Below, piece by piece: positions 44,385 through 52,373 of a stretch of 64,000 bases of DNA. The notes under the pieces were generated by a model. The model had not been told where the DNA came from. It saw only the letters and a list, made by a program, of their open reading frames with translations, and made no database searches. Position 1 is the stretch's first letter, and each line of letters starts with the position of its first letter. The translations under genes were made by a program, and so were the position numbers. This DNA is from Puniceibacterium sediminis (lineage in GTDB: Bacteria; Pseudomonadota; Alphaproteobacteria; Rhodobacterales; Rhodobacteraceae): positions 62,001 to 126,000 of the forward strand of contig NZ_FZNN01000005.1 in the NCBI RefSeq assembly GCF_900188035.1. Direction: 5' to 3'.

Positions 44385-44492
44385 ATGTCAACGGCGCGTG
44401 AGTTCATGTTTGATCTGGCCTCGCGTCTCGCCACACGTATCCAGCTTACAACAGACGGTCACGGCGCATACCTCAAGGCCGTTACAGACGCA
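44385..44492 (+). pseudogene. IS1-type transposase fragment
   Basis: The plus-strand frame MSTAREFMFDLASRLATRIQ and LTTDGHGAYLKAVTDA resembles the DDE segment of IS1-type transposases (RLANRVQLTSDGHKAYLEAV). It is cut off exactly where the IS3 element begins at 44493. Confidence 0.6.
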
Positions 44493-44564
44493 TGGTAATC
44501 CTCCCCGAAAGTAAGGGGCTGCATAAGTAGAATTTTCTCGGCAAGATGCATGAGGAGATTCTGA

Positions 44565-44828
44565 ATGAAGACAAGCAGATACACTGAGGCGCAGATCCTT
44601 TCGATCCTGCGCCAGGGCGAAGGCGGAGTGCCGGTGGCAGAGCTTTGCCGTGAGCATGGCATGAGCAATGCGTCGTTCTACAAGTGGCGGGCGAAGTATG
44701 GCGGCATGGACGCGTCCATGATCAGCCAGATGAAGGCCATGGAAGATGAGAACCGGCGCCTGAAGCGGATGTATGCAGATCTGAGCATGCAGGCTGATCT
44801 GTTGAAGGAAGCCCTTGGAAAAAAGTAA
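44565..44828 (+). CDS. IS3-family OrfA
   Basis: 87 residues: an HTH_Tnp_1 domain (YTEAQILSILRQGEGGVPVA, then LCREHGMSNASFYKWRAKYG) and a C-terminal leucine-zipper-like coiled coil (MEDENRRLKRMYADLSMQAD). It ends in the usual LLKEALGKK before OrfB. It appears intact; it is the DNA-binding part of the transposase. AGGAG lies upstream of the ATG. Confidence 0.88.
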   Translation: MKTSRYTEAQILSILRQGEGGVPVAELCREHGMSNASFYKWRAKYGGMDASMISQMKAMEDENRRLKRMYADLSMQADLLKEALGKK

Positions 44829-45115
44829 TTGGGCCGTCTCACCGCCGGGAGATGGCCGAGAATGCGGTGGCGCGCCGTGGGGTCAGCATTGCGCTGGCTT
44901 GCCGAGCCTTCGGGGTCAGCGAGACTTGTTATCGCTACAGCCCCCTGCTGAGCGACGAGAATGAGCAGATAGCCGATCTGCTTGTTGGGTTAACCGAGGC
45001 CCGGAAGACTTGGGGATTTAGGCTGTGCTTCCTGCATTTGCGCAACGTCAAAGGCCATCCCTGGAATCACAAAAGGGTTTACCGGATCTACTGCGAACTT
45101 GAGCTGAACTTGCGC

Positions 45116-45159
45116 CCCTCTCGGGACATTGGCTTCGCGCAATGCCCTGCCGGGTGACA
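45116..45159 (-). repeat. Hairpin insert, copy C (44 bp)
   Basis: On the minus strand it begins TGTCACCCGGCAG and ends TGTCCCGAGAGGG, with CATTG/CAATG pairing. It splits OrfB between the codons for ELNLR and IKPRK. It is inverted relative to the gene. Confidence 0.82.
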
Positions 45160-45239
45160 ATCAAACCCCGGAAACGGTTGAAACGCGACAAACCCGATGC
45201 GCTTGCGGTGCCAGAGGCACCGAACGTGACCTGGTCGAT

Positions 45240-45276
45240 CATTGCCCGGCAGGCGATGCAAAGCATCGCTGAGAGG
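45240..45276 (+). repeat. Hairpin insert, copy D (37 bp)
   Basis: On the plus strand it begins CATTGCCCGGCAG and ends CGCTGAGAGG. The perfect stem is GCGATGC with GCATCGC around AAA. It lies inside the Met codon directly before the first catalytic Asp codon (WSM-DFM). It is the shortest copy. Confidence 0.84.
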
Positions 45277-45773
45277 GGACTTCATGGCCGATCGCCTTGG
45301 GGACGGTCGCGCATTCCGGCTCTTGAACGTTCTGGACGACTTCAACCGCGAGGGCTTGGGTATCGAAGTGGATTTTTCCTTGCCCGCCGAAAGGGTCATC
45401 CGGAGCCTCAACCCCATCATCGAATGGCGCGGCAAGCCCGGCACCGTAAGGGTCGACAACGGCCCGGAATACATCAGTGGAAAGCTAATGGAATGGGCCG
45501 AGGAACAAGGGGTTACGATCCAGCACATCCAACCTGGGCAGCCGCAACAGAACGCCTACATCGAGCGCTACAACCGCACGGTCCGGCATGAGTGGCTGGA
45601 TCAATACATCATCGAAAGCATAGAGGAGGCGCAAGATCACGCCACGCAATGGCTATGGACATACAACAATGACCGCCCGAACATGGGCATCGGCGGCATC
45701 ACTCCCGCCCAGAAACTGAAAATGGCCGCGTAAGTTCTACGGACGCACCCCGTTAAAAACGGGGGGATTACCC

Positions 45774-47088
45774 AATCGCCGAGCACCAGTCGCGTGAGAC
45801 AGGCGACAAGACAAGGCGAGGCCAGATCGGCACAACTCGGCGTGGAAGGGTCGCAGCAGGGTTGGCATACGGCTATCGCATCAAACACAGCCAAAGCCTC
45901 AATCGCGAAATAGACGAAGGCCACGCTGCAATCGTAAGACGGATATTCGATGACTATGCGTCCGGCCAATCTCCTCGCAAAATTGCGTCATCTTTGAATG
46001 AGGAAGGTATTCCGTCGCCGTCCGGTGGAAAGTGGAATGACAGCACGATCCGGGGAAATGCCAAGAAGCGTGACGGTATGCTCCGGAACGAAGCGTATAT
46101 CGGTATTATCGTTTACGGTCGAAACCGTTTTCGTCGGGACCCTGATACGGGCAACCGGATTTCTCGACCCGCTGCAGCCGAAGACATCATCTACTGCGAA
46201 GAGCCGGGTCTGCAAATAGTCGATGACCACATCTGGAATGTCGTTCAGGATCGTCTGGACGAGACGACGCAGAAATACAGCCGTAAAAGCACGCCTTTGA
46301 ACAAAAGCCATCGTGCGACCTATTTGTTATCCAGATTGATCAAATGCGAGTGTTGCGGAGATAGCTATACAGTGGTTGCGCAGGAACGTTACGGTTGCTC
46401 AACTCGTAAGACCAAGGGGCTTTCGGTGTGTTCAAACACAAAGACCATCACCAAGCAAAAAATAGAAGCGCGTGTTCTTGCACGACTTCGGGCGGGTCTA
46501 CTCGCGCCGGAAATGGCCGGTCGTTTTGCAAGTGAGGTCCGGTCGCTTCTGGAAGCTGAGGCGCAGCAATTGGCACCAGACAAAATGCAACTCGAGGCTG
46601 ACCTGATCAAGGTGAACCGCGCAATTGAGCGGATTTTGGATCGGCTGGAAACCGATGAACTGGGCGATGCATTGGTGGACCGCCTACGCGCGAGGGAGGC
46701 AGAACGCGCCCGAATTCGGAATGCGCTGGAAGATGCTGAGGCTGCGAGGCATCCAATTAGCCTGCCAACGGTGAAAGACCTGGAACAGATTTACGCTGGT
46801 CAGGTGAAACGCCTTGAGAGTTTGCTGGCTGGGAGCAATCAGATGGTTGAAGCCAACGCATTGATCGGAGAGCTTGTTGGTTGCGTTTACGTCGCGCCAG
46901 ACCCTGATGCACAAGATGGGCTGCGGATCACGATCCGCAGCTCTGCCGCGCGGTGTTTTCTGAGCGAAGGCGGAGGCTTGAACGCCAAAGGCCTCCCGAA
47001 GGAGGCCTATTTGGAATGTAGTAAGATTTCGGTGGTTGCGGGAGGGTGCAACCGCCGGATCCTACCCAAATTGCGGTGCAATGTTTAG
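45774..47088 (+). pseudogene. Large serine recombinase, catalytic domain lost
   Basis: The frame is open from the IS3 edge (about 45775) and reads [30 protein letters not shown], a recombinase domain ([20 protein letters not shown]), a zinc ribbon ([20 protein letters not shown]) and a coiled-coil C-terminus. Large serine recombinases need an N-terminal resolvase domain of ~140 residues with the catalytic Ser; it is absent, replaced by the IS3 element. It was probably the integrase of a vanished integrative element. Confidence 0.82.
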
Positions 47089-47218
47089 GCCCAGCATGGA
47101 GCGGGTATCAGCGCGAATCGATGCCTCGTTAGCAGCAGAAAAGCGGATCGAACGCTATTCGGTCCTGTCGACCCAAGTGTCGACATTCATCGTCGTCGCC
47201 GCCGAGGCCACCCCAAGG

Positions 47219-47340
47219 CCATGCCCGTGATCCTCACGGATCCGGCGGACTGGGAAACCTGGATGACAGCGGACTGGGCGGAGGCGAAAGCGCTACAGCG
47301 GAAACTTCCGGATGGAACTCTGGCATCCAGGCTCCCCTGA
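47219..47340 (+). pseudogene. SRAP (YedK/HMCES-like) C-terminal fragment
   Basis: MPVILTDPADWETWMTADWA followed by EAKALQRKLPDGTLASRLP matches the last ~40 residues of SOS-response-associated peptidases, which crosslink to abasic sites. The catalytic N-terminal Cys and the rest of the domain are absent, and the end is truncated. About 130 bases before it show no further similarity. Confidence 0.7.
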
Positions 47341-47376
47341 CGCACGATTAGATGTGCGCGGAAGCGAAACCTGACC

Positions 47377-47405
47377 TTGAATTTTGATAACATATTTGCT
47401 ATATA
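47377..47405 (+). promoter_or_regulatory. Candidate promoter of the toxin-antitoxin-like trio
   Basis: TTGAAT (47377-47382) and TATATA (47400-47405) are 17 bases apart. GGAGGC then lies before the ATG at 47424. Confidence 0.55.
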
Positions 47406-47423
47406 TAGGGCGTCGGAGGCGCC

Positions 47424-47765
47424 ATGACCACTTACAGAGTCGAACCAGTTCCTGGGTACGAAGACGAGGTCATCGTCCTCTTCTGTGGCTTGCCCCTGAA
47501 GTGCGCTGATGGTTTCGACAGCCTGCTCGATGTGTTCGCAGAGCGCGAGCCAGGCATCCTGTACCGCTGTGGCTTGCTTGCCGATCGATACGAGGTCTAC
47601 GCCATCGACCTGCCGGACTGTCCGGAGTTGAAGATGATCCTGTCCATCGACAGGAGAGAACCTTCCCAACCGAGAGTCGTCCCGACATCGGACGACAGCT
47701 GCAATCAGGGCGCATCTCTTGCGATCCGACAGTTCGGATTGATCAACCCCTCCTGGGAGACATGA
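47424..47765 (+). CDS. Hypothetical protein, possible toxin of a toxin-antitoxin pair
   Basis: 113 residues of no family I recognise (MTTYRVEPVPGYEDEVIVLF ... INPSWET). Size, position ahead of an XRE regulator and a 4-base overlap (ATGA) with it are what HigB- or RelE-type toxin genes show. A KMILSIDRREPSQPR segment could be part of a RelE-like strand pair, but I cannot align catalytic residues. It has its own promoter and a clear ribosome site. Confidence 0.6.
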   Translation: MTTYRVEPVPGYEDEVIVLFCGLPLKCADGFDSLLDVFAEREPGILYRCGLLADRYEVYAIDLPDCPELKMILSIDRREPSQPRVVPTSDDSCNQGASLAIRQFGLINPSWET

Positions 47766-48076
47766 CCATGACCAAAGATACCAGAACCTTCCGCCAGAAG
47801 ATGCGCGACGCACGTCCCGACATGGTCGAACTGCAGGAAAAGAATGTCCACAAGCGCGAGATCGCCATGAAACTACGTGTCCTGAGGGACGCGGTCGGCA
47901 TGACTCAGGCCGATGTGGCCCGAAACTCGGATATGAAACAGCCGACGATTGCCCGTATGGAGGCGCTTAGCGGGCCTGTGCCCAGCCTCGATTCCATCAG
48001 CAGGTACGTTGAAGCGTGTGGCGGTCATTACCATATTGTCATCACCCATAACGAACCGGAAAACGCGGTCGCGTGA
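47762..48076 (+). CDS. XRE-family HTH protein, likely antitoxin
   Basis: 104 residues. A central-to-C-terminal Cro/C1-type HTH (LRDAVGMTQADVARNSDMKQ, PTIARMEAL) follows a helical N-terminus, the order seen in HigA-like antitoxins. Its start overlaps the upstream stop. It ends in a hydrophobic strand HYHIVITH and likely represses its own promoter. Confidence 0.75.
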   Translation: MTMTKDTRTFRQKMRDARPDMVELQEKNVHKREIAMKLRVLRDAVGMTQADVARNSDMKQPTIARMEALSGPVPSLDSISRYVEACGGHYHIVITHNEPENAVA

Positions 48077-48366
48077 TGTTCACCTTCGCCTGGTGGCTCA
48101 ACCTGGCAACCTTTGCCGGTATCGCGATCCTTGCTGTCCCGGTCTGGTCGCTGAACAGTCGCAAAAGAAAGCTGCACCAGGTCAGGCAGGCTGATCAATC
48201 TGCGGAGGATGATAGTGACTTCAGAAGCAAGACCCGTAAGATACTGAAAGACATGCATGAGAAAGATGTTGCTGGCTGGCGGTGGCGCGACCACTTCTGC
48301 CTTCTCGTCGGTTATGTGCTGCTACTGGGCTCCGCCTTTTTGAGGGTTCTGTTTCCGACGGGCTGA
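48076..48366 (+). CDS. Small membrane protein of the same operon
   Basis: 96 residues with one helix at each end (FAWWLNLATFAGIAILAVPV and HFCLLVGYVLLLGSAFLRVL) and a charged middle (~residues 28-65). The ATG overlaps the XRE stop by one base (TGATG), so it is translated with the pair. No family is recognised. A three-gene unit of unknown protein, XRE regulator and membrane protein is unusual for a toxin-antitoxin system. Confidence 0.65.
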   Translation: MFTFAWWLNLATFAGIAILAVPVWSLNSRKRKLHQVRQADQSAEDDSDFRSKTRKILKDMHEKDVAGWRWRDHFCLLVGYVLLLGSAFLRVLFPTG

Positions 48367-48486
48367 TGTTTCAAAGCCTGACACCAAAGGCCGCGAGAGA
48401 TGGAACAGGTCAGCCAGGATCGACATGAATTTATTCTCAGAGTATTCTCTGTTCTCAACTAATCAAAGAAAGACGGTCCAAGCCAC

Positions 48487-48687
48487 ATGCAGGTCAGTGT
48501 TCGCGACAACAATGTCGATCAAGCCCTTCGGGTCTTGAAGAAAAAACTCCAGCGCGAAGGCGTGTTCCGTGAGATGCGGCTCAAGGAGCAGTTCGAGAAG
48601 CCATCAGAGAAGAAGGCGCGGGAGAAGGCGGAGGGTATTCGCCGTCAGCGCAAGCTGGCGCGCAAGAAGCTCGAGCGCGAGTCCTAA
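48487..48687 (+). CDS. rpsU: 30S ribosomal protein S21
   Basis: 66 residues, [20 protein letters not shown] ... [15 protein letters not shown]: the normal alphaproteobacterial S21 length, with a basic C-terminal helix. It binds the small subunit near the anti-Shine-Dalgarno region. An essential gene between mobile-element debris, it marks a return of core sequence. Confidence 0.95.
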   Translation: MQVSVRDNNVDQALRVLKKKLQREGVFREMRLKEQFEKPSEKKAREKAEGIRRQRKLARKKLERES

Positions 48688-48979
48688 ATAGAAGCGTTTC
48701 ACAATTGCGAGGATGAGAGTCACGGGGCCAACATGCATGGGATTGCGAGCACTCTGTTGCTTGTTGGCTTGGTCGACGGTGCCGATAAGTCTGATCGGCA
48801 TGCTTGCTTTGTGGAGACATTAAGACCCCCCAATCTCGCACTCCACGGCCATGCAGCCTTCTCCAGAACACGCTTGGGCCGGAACGTAGGCGGGCTCCTC
48901 CCCATCCGGCGCTTGGCCAGGATCTGGGAGTACGATTTCAACCCCCGATCCTGAATAAACGCCGCTACTTCCATTACTA
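48688..48979. other. Gap between rpsU and the IS427-type element
   Basis: Open frames on both strands here have no recognised similarity or ribosome site. I see no gene. Confidence 0.4.
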
Positions 48980-49830
48980 GGTCATGTTGACAAAAGGCGG
49001 ACCCAGAGGCGGATGGATGTGATGTCTATAAAGCCAAGGAAGCTCTCGGCGGTGTTGTCGTAGCGGGTTGCGACACGTCGAGCGTTTTTAAGGTTGTTGA
49101 AGCACCGTTCGACGAGGTTGCGCAACGAATACAGCGAATGATCCACACCGACGCGCATTTTACGGGATTTGCGCATGGGAATTTGGGTGAAAACGTCGCG
49201 TGCCTCCATCTTTCCCCGAATGCTGTCAGCATCATAGCCTCGGTCTGCCAGCAGGACACTGGGCTCTGGCAGGTTGTCGGCCATGACCAGATCGAACCCC
49301 AGATAATCCGACGTCTGGCCCGGCGTGATTTCGGTTCTCATGGGCAGACCCGCTGCATTGACACGGAGGTGGATCTTGGTCGTGAAGCCACCACGAGAAC
49401 GGCCAAAACCCTGTCGCGGAGTCCCCCTTTTGCGCCCGCTGCCTGATGGTGCGCGCGGATAACGGTGCCGTCGATCATTTGCAGGGCGTCCGTCACCGCC
49501 CCGCAATGGTTCAAGGCGTCCATGATCTCTTCCCAGAGCCCAGCCAGTGTCCAGCGTCGGAACTGCCGGTAGACGCTCGACCACTTGCCGAACTCTTCAG
49601 GCAGGTCACGCCACGGGGCGCCGGTGCGCGCGATCCAGAAAATCCCATCAAGAACAAGGCGGTGGTTAGTCGGTTTGCGCCCGTTCGGCGCACGGACTGC
49701 CAACATGAAACGTTCAAAGAACGCCCATTCCTCGTCCGAGATCAGGTCTCGTGCCAAGCTGGTCTCCATAGCAGATACCAGCTTGAATCATGACTGCACC
49801 GCGATGTGAATCGCTTTTGTCAACACACCC
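48980..49830 (-). mobile_element. IS5-family (IS427 group) insertion sequence, 851 bp
   Basis: The ends are inverted repeats sharing TGTTGACAAAAG near both tips (left GGTCATGTTGACAAAAGGCG; right, complement, GGGTGTGTTGACAAAAGCG). They are flanked by a TA duplication inside CTAG at each side (48978-48979 and 49831-49832). The transposase is in two overlapping frames. It looks complete and lies 3 bases from the last repeat of CRISPR array 1. Confidence 0.88.
48982..49769 (-). CDS. IS427-group transposase (two frames joined by frameshift)
   Basis: Frame one (from ATG 49769, METSLARDLISDEEWAFFER) holds the N-terminal domain and the first Asp (QMIDGTVIRAHHQAAG). Frame two (ending 48982) continues GTPRQGFGRSRGGFTTKIHL, with the second Asp in LLADRGYDAD and the Glu in NLVERCFNNLK. 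The frames overlap at a run of A and G (complement of 49422-49431), the usual programmed slip site of this IS group. Total length ~260 residues, so probably functional. Confidence 0.85.
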
Positions 49831-49833
49831 TAG

Positions 49834-50353
49834 GTTTCAATCGCCTCGATATCGGGCATGGGTCCAGACCGGACCCAATCACATGGGCCACCGGAGAGTT
49901 TCTGTTTCAATCGCCTCGATATCGGGCATGGGTCCAGACAAAAGGTTCCAAGATGATACTGCCGATTTTTCTGTTTCAATCGCCTCGATATCGGGCATGG
50001 GTCCAGACAAAACACAAACAAACAACAGGGACGTTCCATCCGTTTCAATCGCCTCGATATCGGGCATGGGTCCAGACCCGGCTTCGAAAAGACTGTCGGC
50101 CTGTAAATCAGTTTCAATCGCCTCGATATCGGGCATGGGTCCAGACAAAGGTCCGTAAATAACCCAAAAGGGGAGAAAGGTTTCAATCGCCTCGATATCG
50201 GGCATGGGTCCAGACCGAGCCGCGCGTCGACCTGAGCCGAGCCGACGGGGTTTCAATCGCCTCGATATCGGGCATGGGTCCAGACTCAACGTCTGCAAAA
50301 AGTCCGGGAAGAAAATCGTTTCAATCGCCTCGATATCGGGCATGGGTCCAGAC
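49834..50353 (-). CRISPR. CRISPR array 1: eight 36-bp repeats, seven spacers
   Basis: Repeats start at 49834, 49904, 49973, 50042, 50111, 50180, 50250 and 50318. On the plus strand they begin GTTTCAATCGCCTCGATATC and end GGGTCCAGAC, all identical. Spacers are 32-34 bp. The leader lies to the right, so transcription is leftward and the transcribed repeat ends in ATTGAAAC, the usual type III/I 3' handle. The spacer at 50147-50179 is identical to one in array 3. Confidence 0.97.
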
Positions 50354-50475
50354 TGCACCCCCTAATTTTCTCCTTTGTTTACAGTGGGATTTTCGGGCTA
50401 ATTTCACGTTTTCATATTCGGAAAAAGTAAAAGTGAAAATTCCACCACTGGTTGTTTCGTTTCGCATCTTTTCCC
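50354..50475 (-). promoter_or_regulatory. Leader of array 1
   Basis: It starts TGCACCCCCT next to the first repeat, as do the leaders of arrays 2 and 3, then becomes AT-rich with a GGAAAAAGTAAAAG segment also seen there. The remainder differs from the other two leaders. It lies just after the cas2 stop. Confidence 0.75.
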
Positions 50476-50817
50476 TCATTTTTCGGGTTTGAGTTCAGGT
50501 AAGGGAATCGCATGAAGTGAGGCGAGTGTGCGGGCCAAAGGCGATCCGGTCAAGATAATCCCGTCCTTCTGTATCGCCATCCCGGCCCATCCCCCTCCGC
50601 GATTTGGAATGGCATAGATACGCAGATCGTCCTCTGCCGGATCGATGCGTTTGAACAGGCCCGCCTTGAGACGGTTCAGATCCTTCGCCCGCGCCTCTAC
50701 CGCGAAGACCGAATATTGCAGCGGCGTGCCCCAATTCAACATGAAGCGATGGACCCGGCGCAGACGTTTGGGATCGCGAATGTCATAGGCCACAAGCCAG
50801 ACTTTAGGGCCGGCCAT
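50476..50817 (-). CDS. cas2: Cas2 (copy downstream of cas1)
   Basis: 113 residues: ferredoxin-like Cas2 with the conserved Asp in WLVAYDIRDPKRLRRVHRFM and the second strand YSVFAVEARAKDLNRL. It is longer than usual at the C-terminus (ends LPELKPEK). Its start overlaps the end of cas1 by 14 bases. It forms the adaptation complex with Cas1. A second, clearly different Cas2 precedes cas1. Confidence 0.92.
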   Translation of the reverse strand: MAGPKVWLVAYDIRDPKRLRRVHRFMLNWGTPLQYSVFAVEARAKDLNRLKAGLFKRIDPAEDDLRIYAIPNRGGGWAGMAIQKDGIILTGSPLARTLASLHAIPLPELKPEK

Positions 50818-51790
50818 CGTCGCTTAGGCGTCGGGTTTCAGAGGTGTGGCGCAGCTCTGCCACGAAGGCTTTGGTCACACGGTCCAGACTGATATCGGCC
50901 TCTGCCATGTGATCCTCGAAGGCGCGATAGAACCGGGTGCGGGCGGGTTTGCTCATCCGGCAGGCGGTTCTGGACAGGGTGAAATTCTGCACCTCAAGCG
51001 TGCCCTCGCGGAACAGGGAAATTGCAGCGTTGTCCACCAGCGGGCGCAGCGTCTCTGCCAGATCACAGGCAAGGCTGTCCCGTCCCGAGGCCAGATCGTG
51101 ATAGAACCCGATAGAGGCATCCAACCCGACAGAGGCAATCGCCTGTACGGCCCGGTGGTGCAGGATGGTATAGCCAAGGCTGAGGCAGACATTGACCGGA
51201 TCCCGAGGGGGCCGCCTGTTGCGGGTGGTAAAGCCAAGGTCGGGCGCGAAGAGTTGCGTCAACCCGGCGAAATAGGCCGCCGCAGCCGCGCCCTCGATCC
51301 CGCGCAGGGTGTCTCGGCTTTGCGCGGGCATATCAGTCGAGAGCTTGGCAGAGGCCCGGTCAAGCGCCTCGATGGAATGGATCATGCGCGTGCTGTCCAG
51401 ACCTGCCTTTTGATGCGCGGCCACGGCCTTGCGCAACAGACGTGCCTGATGGGCCAGCTTGGTGCGCACCAGATCCGTGGACAGGGCCGCGCGCCGTCGG
51501 GGATCTTGCAGCAATTCCAACTGCGCCAACCGCAGCGCCGCGTCCCCCTTTGCCGGAGCCAGAACAGAAGCCGGGGCACTGGCGCGACCGGGCAACAAGG
51601 TCAGCCCGATCCCGCGTTCCGTCAGCCGGGACACCAGCCGCGTCCCGATCTGTGCCGCACCGCGCACGACCACACGCTCCAGCACGCGCAAGGGGGCTGT
51701 CCCCTCGCGCTGGCCATCGACGCGCACGACAATGGTGTCGCCCTCAAGGTCAATCGCGGCACCGCGCCGATCCACGTAAAGCGTGCTCAT
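50804..51790 (-). CDS. cas1: Cas1 integrase
   Basis: 328 residues. Metal-site residues are visible: Glu in LRGIEGAAAAAYFAG, His in IGFYHDLASGR and the acidic LACDLAETLRPLV. The N-terminal beta domain starts TLYVDRRGAAIDLEGD. It integrates new spacers at the leader end. Not fused to a reverse transcriptase here, although an RT gene lies 12 kb away at the same locus. It overlaps both flanking cas2 genes. Confidence 0.95.
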   Translation of the reverse strand: MSTLYVDRRGAAIDLEGDTIVVRVDGQREGTAPLRVLERVVVRGAAQIGTRLVSRLTERGIGLTLLPGRASAPASVLAPAKGDAALRLAQLELLQDPRRRAALSTDLVRTKLAHQARLLRKAVAAHQKAGLDSTRMIHSIEALDRASAKLSTDMPAQSRDTLRGIEGAAAAAYFAGLTQLFAPDLGFTTRNRRPPRDPVNVCLSLGYTILHHRAVQAIASVGLDASIGFYHDLASGRDSLACDLAETLRPLVDNAAISLFREGTLEVQNFTLSRTACRMSKPARTRFYRAFEDHMAEADISLDRVTKAFVAELRHTSETRRLSDDGRP

Positions 51791-52086
51791 GCGATCACCA
51801 GAACGCGTGGGGCCAGCGGTGCGCGGGTCTGCCCGCCAAGGGTCACGATTGTGCTGCGGGGATCCAGTGGCAGGACCATGATCCGGTCCGTGTCCGGGTC
51901 AATCAGCCCAGAGAGCCGCAGCGATAACTCGCGCCGTTCGCTCTGGCTCAGGGCGCATTCGTGGACGGATTTCTGGCCGTCCAATCCAAAGGCCTTGACC
52001 GCACGCAGGGCGCGGGCGCGGCGGGTATCCTCGCGTATGTCATAGGCGACAAGGCAAAGGGTTCTGTGGGGGGCTCTGTGTGTCAT
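51787..52086 (-). CDS. cas2: Cas2 (copy upstream of cas1)
   Basis: 99 residues from ATG 52086 (MTHRAPHRTLCLVAYDIRED); an earlier start would run into the array-2 flank. It carries the Asp in VAYDIREDTRRARALRAVKA and the strand KSVHECALSQSERRELSLRL. Its stop overlaps the cas1 start (ATGA). Low similarity to the other Cas2 suggests different ancestry or partner roles. Confidence 0.9.
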   Translation of the reverse strand: MTHRAPHRTLCLVAYDIREDTRRARALRAVKAFGLDGQKSVHECALSQSERRELSLRLSGLIDPDTDRIMVLPLDPRSTIVTLGGQTRAPLAPRVLVIA

Positions 52087-52199
52087 GCCCTTAAGATAAG
52101 AGCGGCCCAGCAAAAGCAGCGGACTGCAAATTTGCAGCACATCTTTCAGAGAGCCCCCTTACCGACCCACCTGCGTGGTCCGATCCAAACCGGACAGAC

Positions 52200-52373
52200 A
52201 CATCAATCGCCTCGATATCGGGCATGGGTCAGCACATCGCAAGTGGCTAAAGCAATTGAAAATGCTGCGTTTCAATCGCCTCGATATCGGGCATGGGTCA
52301 GCACGACAGAGAGATTCTTGAGCGCGGATTCGGCGGGGTTTCAATCGCCTCGATATCGGGCATGGGTCAGCAC
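52200..52373 (-). CRISPR. CRISPR array 2: three repeats (one degenerate), two spacers
   Basis: Repeats are at 52200 (degenerate, first bases ACATCAATCG), 52269 and 52338. They share all but the last part with array 1, ending GGGTCAGCAC instead of GGGTCCAGAC. Both spacers are 33 bp. The degenerate repeat is distal to the leader, as expected. Transcription is leftward, toward cas2-cas1-cas2. Confidence 0.95.

Larger units (their letters stand above)
44852..45733 (+). pseudogene. IS3-family OrfB, frame broken by two hairpin inserts
   Basis: It reads MAENAVARRGVSIALACRAF ... YRIYCELELNLR, then insert C, then IKPRKRLKRDKPDALAVPEA ... TWS, then insert D, then [20 protein letters not shown] ... [10 protein letters not shown] ... 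[18 protein letters not shown]. The three catalytic acidic residues remain. The inserts (44 and 37 bases) each shift the frame. Together they add 81 bases, so the last part returns to the first frame, but a TGA inside insert C stops it. Confidence 0.85.
44493..45773 (+). mobile_element. IS3-family insertion sequence, 1281 bp
   Basis: The ends are recognisable inverted repeats: the left end reads TGGTAATCCTCCCC and the complement of the right end reads GGGTAATCCCCCCG. Both continue with similar ...GTAGAA segments about 35 bases in. It carries orfA (intact) and orfB (broken by two hairpin inserts). Left flank is an IS1-type fragment, right flank a serine-recombinase fragment. No target duplication is visible, so flanks were probably rearranged after insertion. 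Confidence 0.85.

Noticed and set aside
47424-47765. Calling the first gene of the trio a RelE/HigB toxin outright
   Set aside because: Catalytic residues of that fold could not be placed, so only a possible-toxin label is given.
49790-50358. Open frames within CRISPR array 1
   Set aside because: Their repeated peptide arises from translating the repeats; not a gene.
50846-52045. A 399-codon plus-strand frame opposite cas1 and cas2
   Set aside because: Shadow of the cas genes; no domain recognised.
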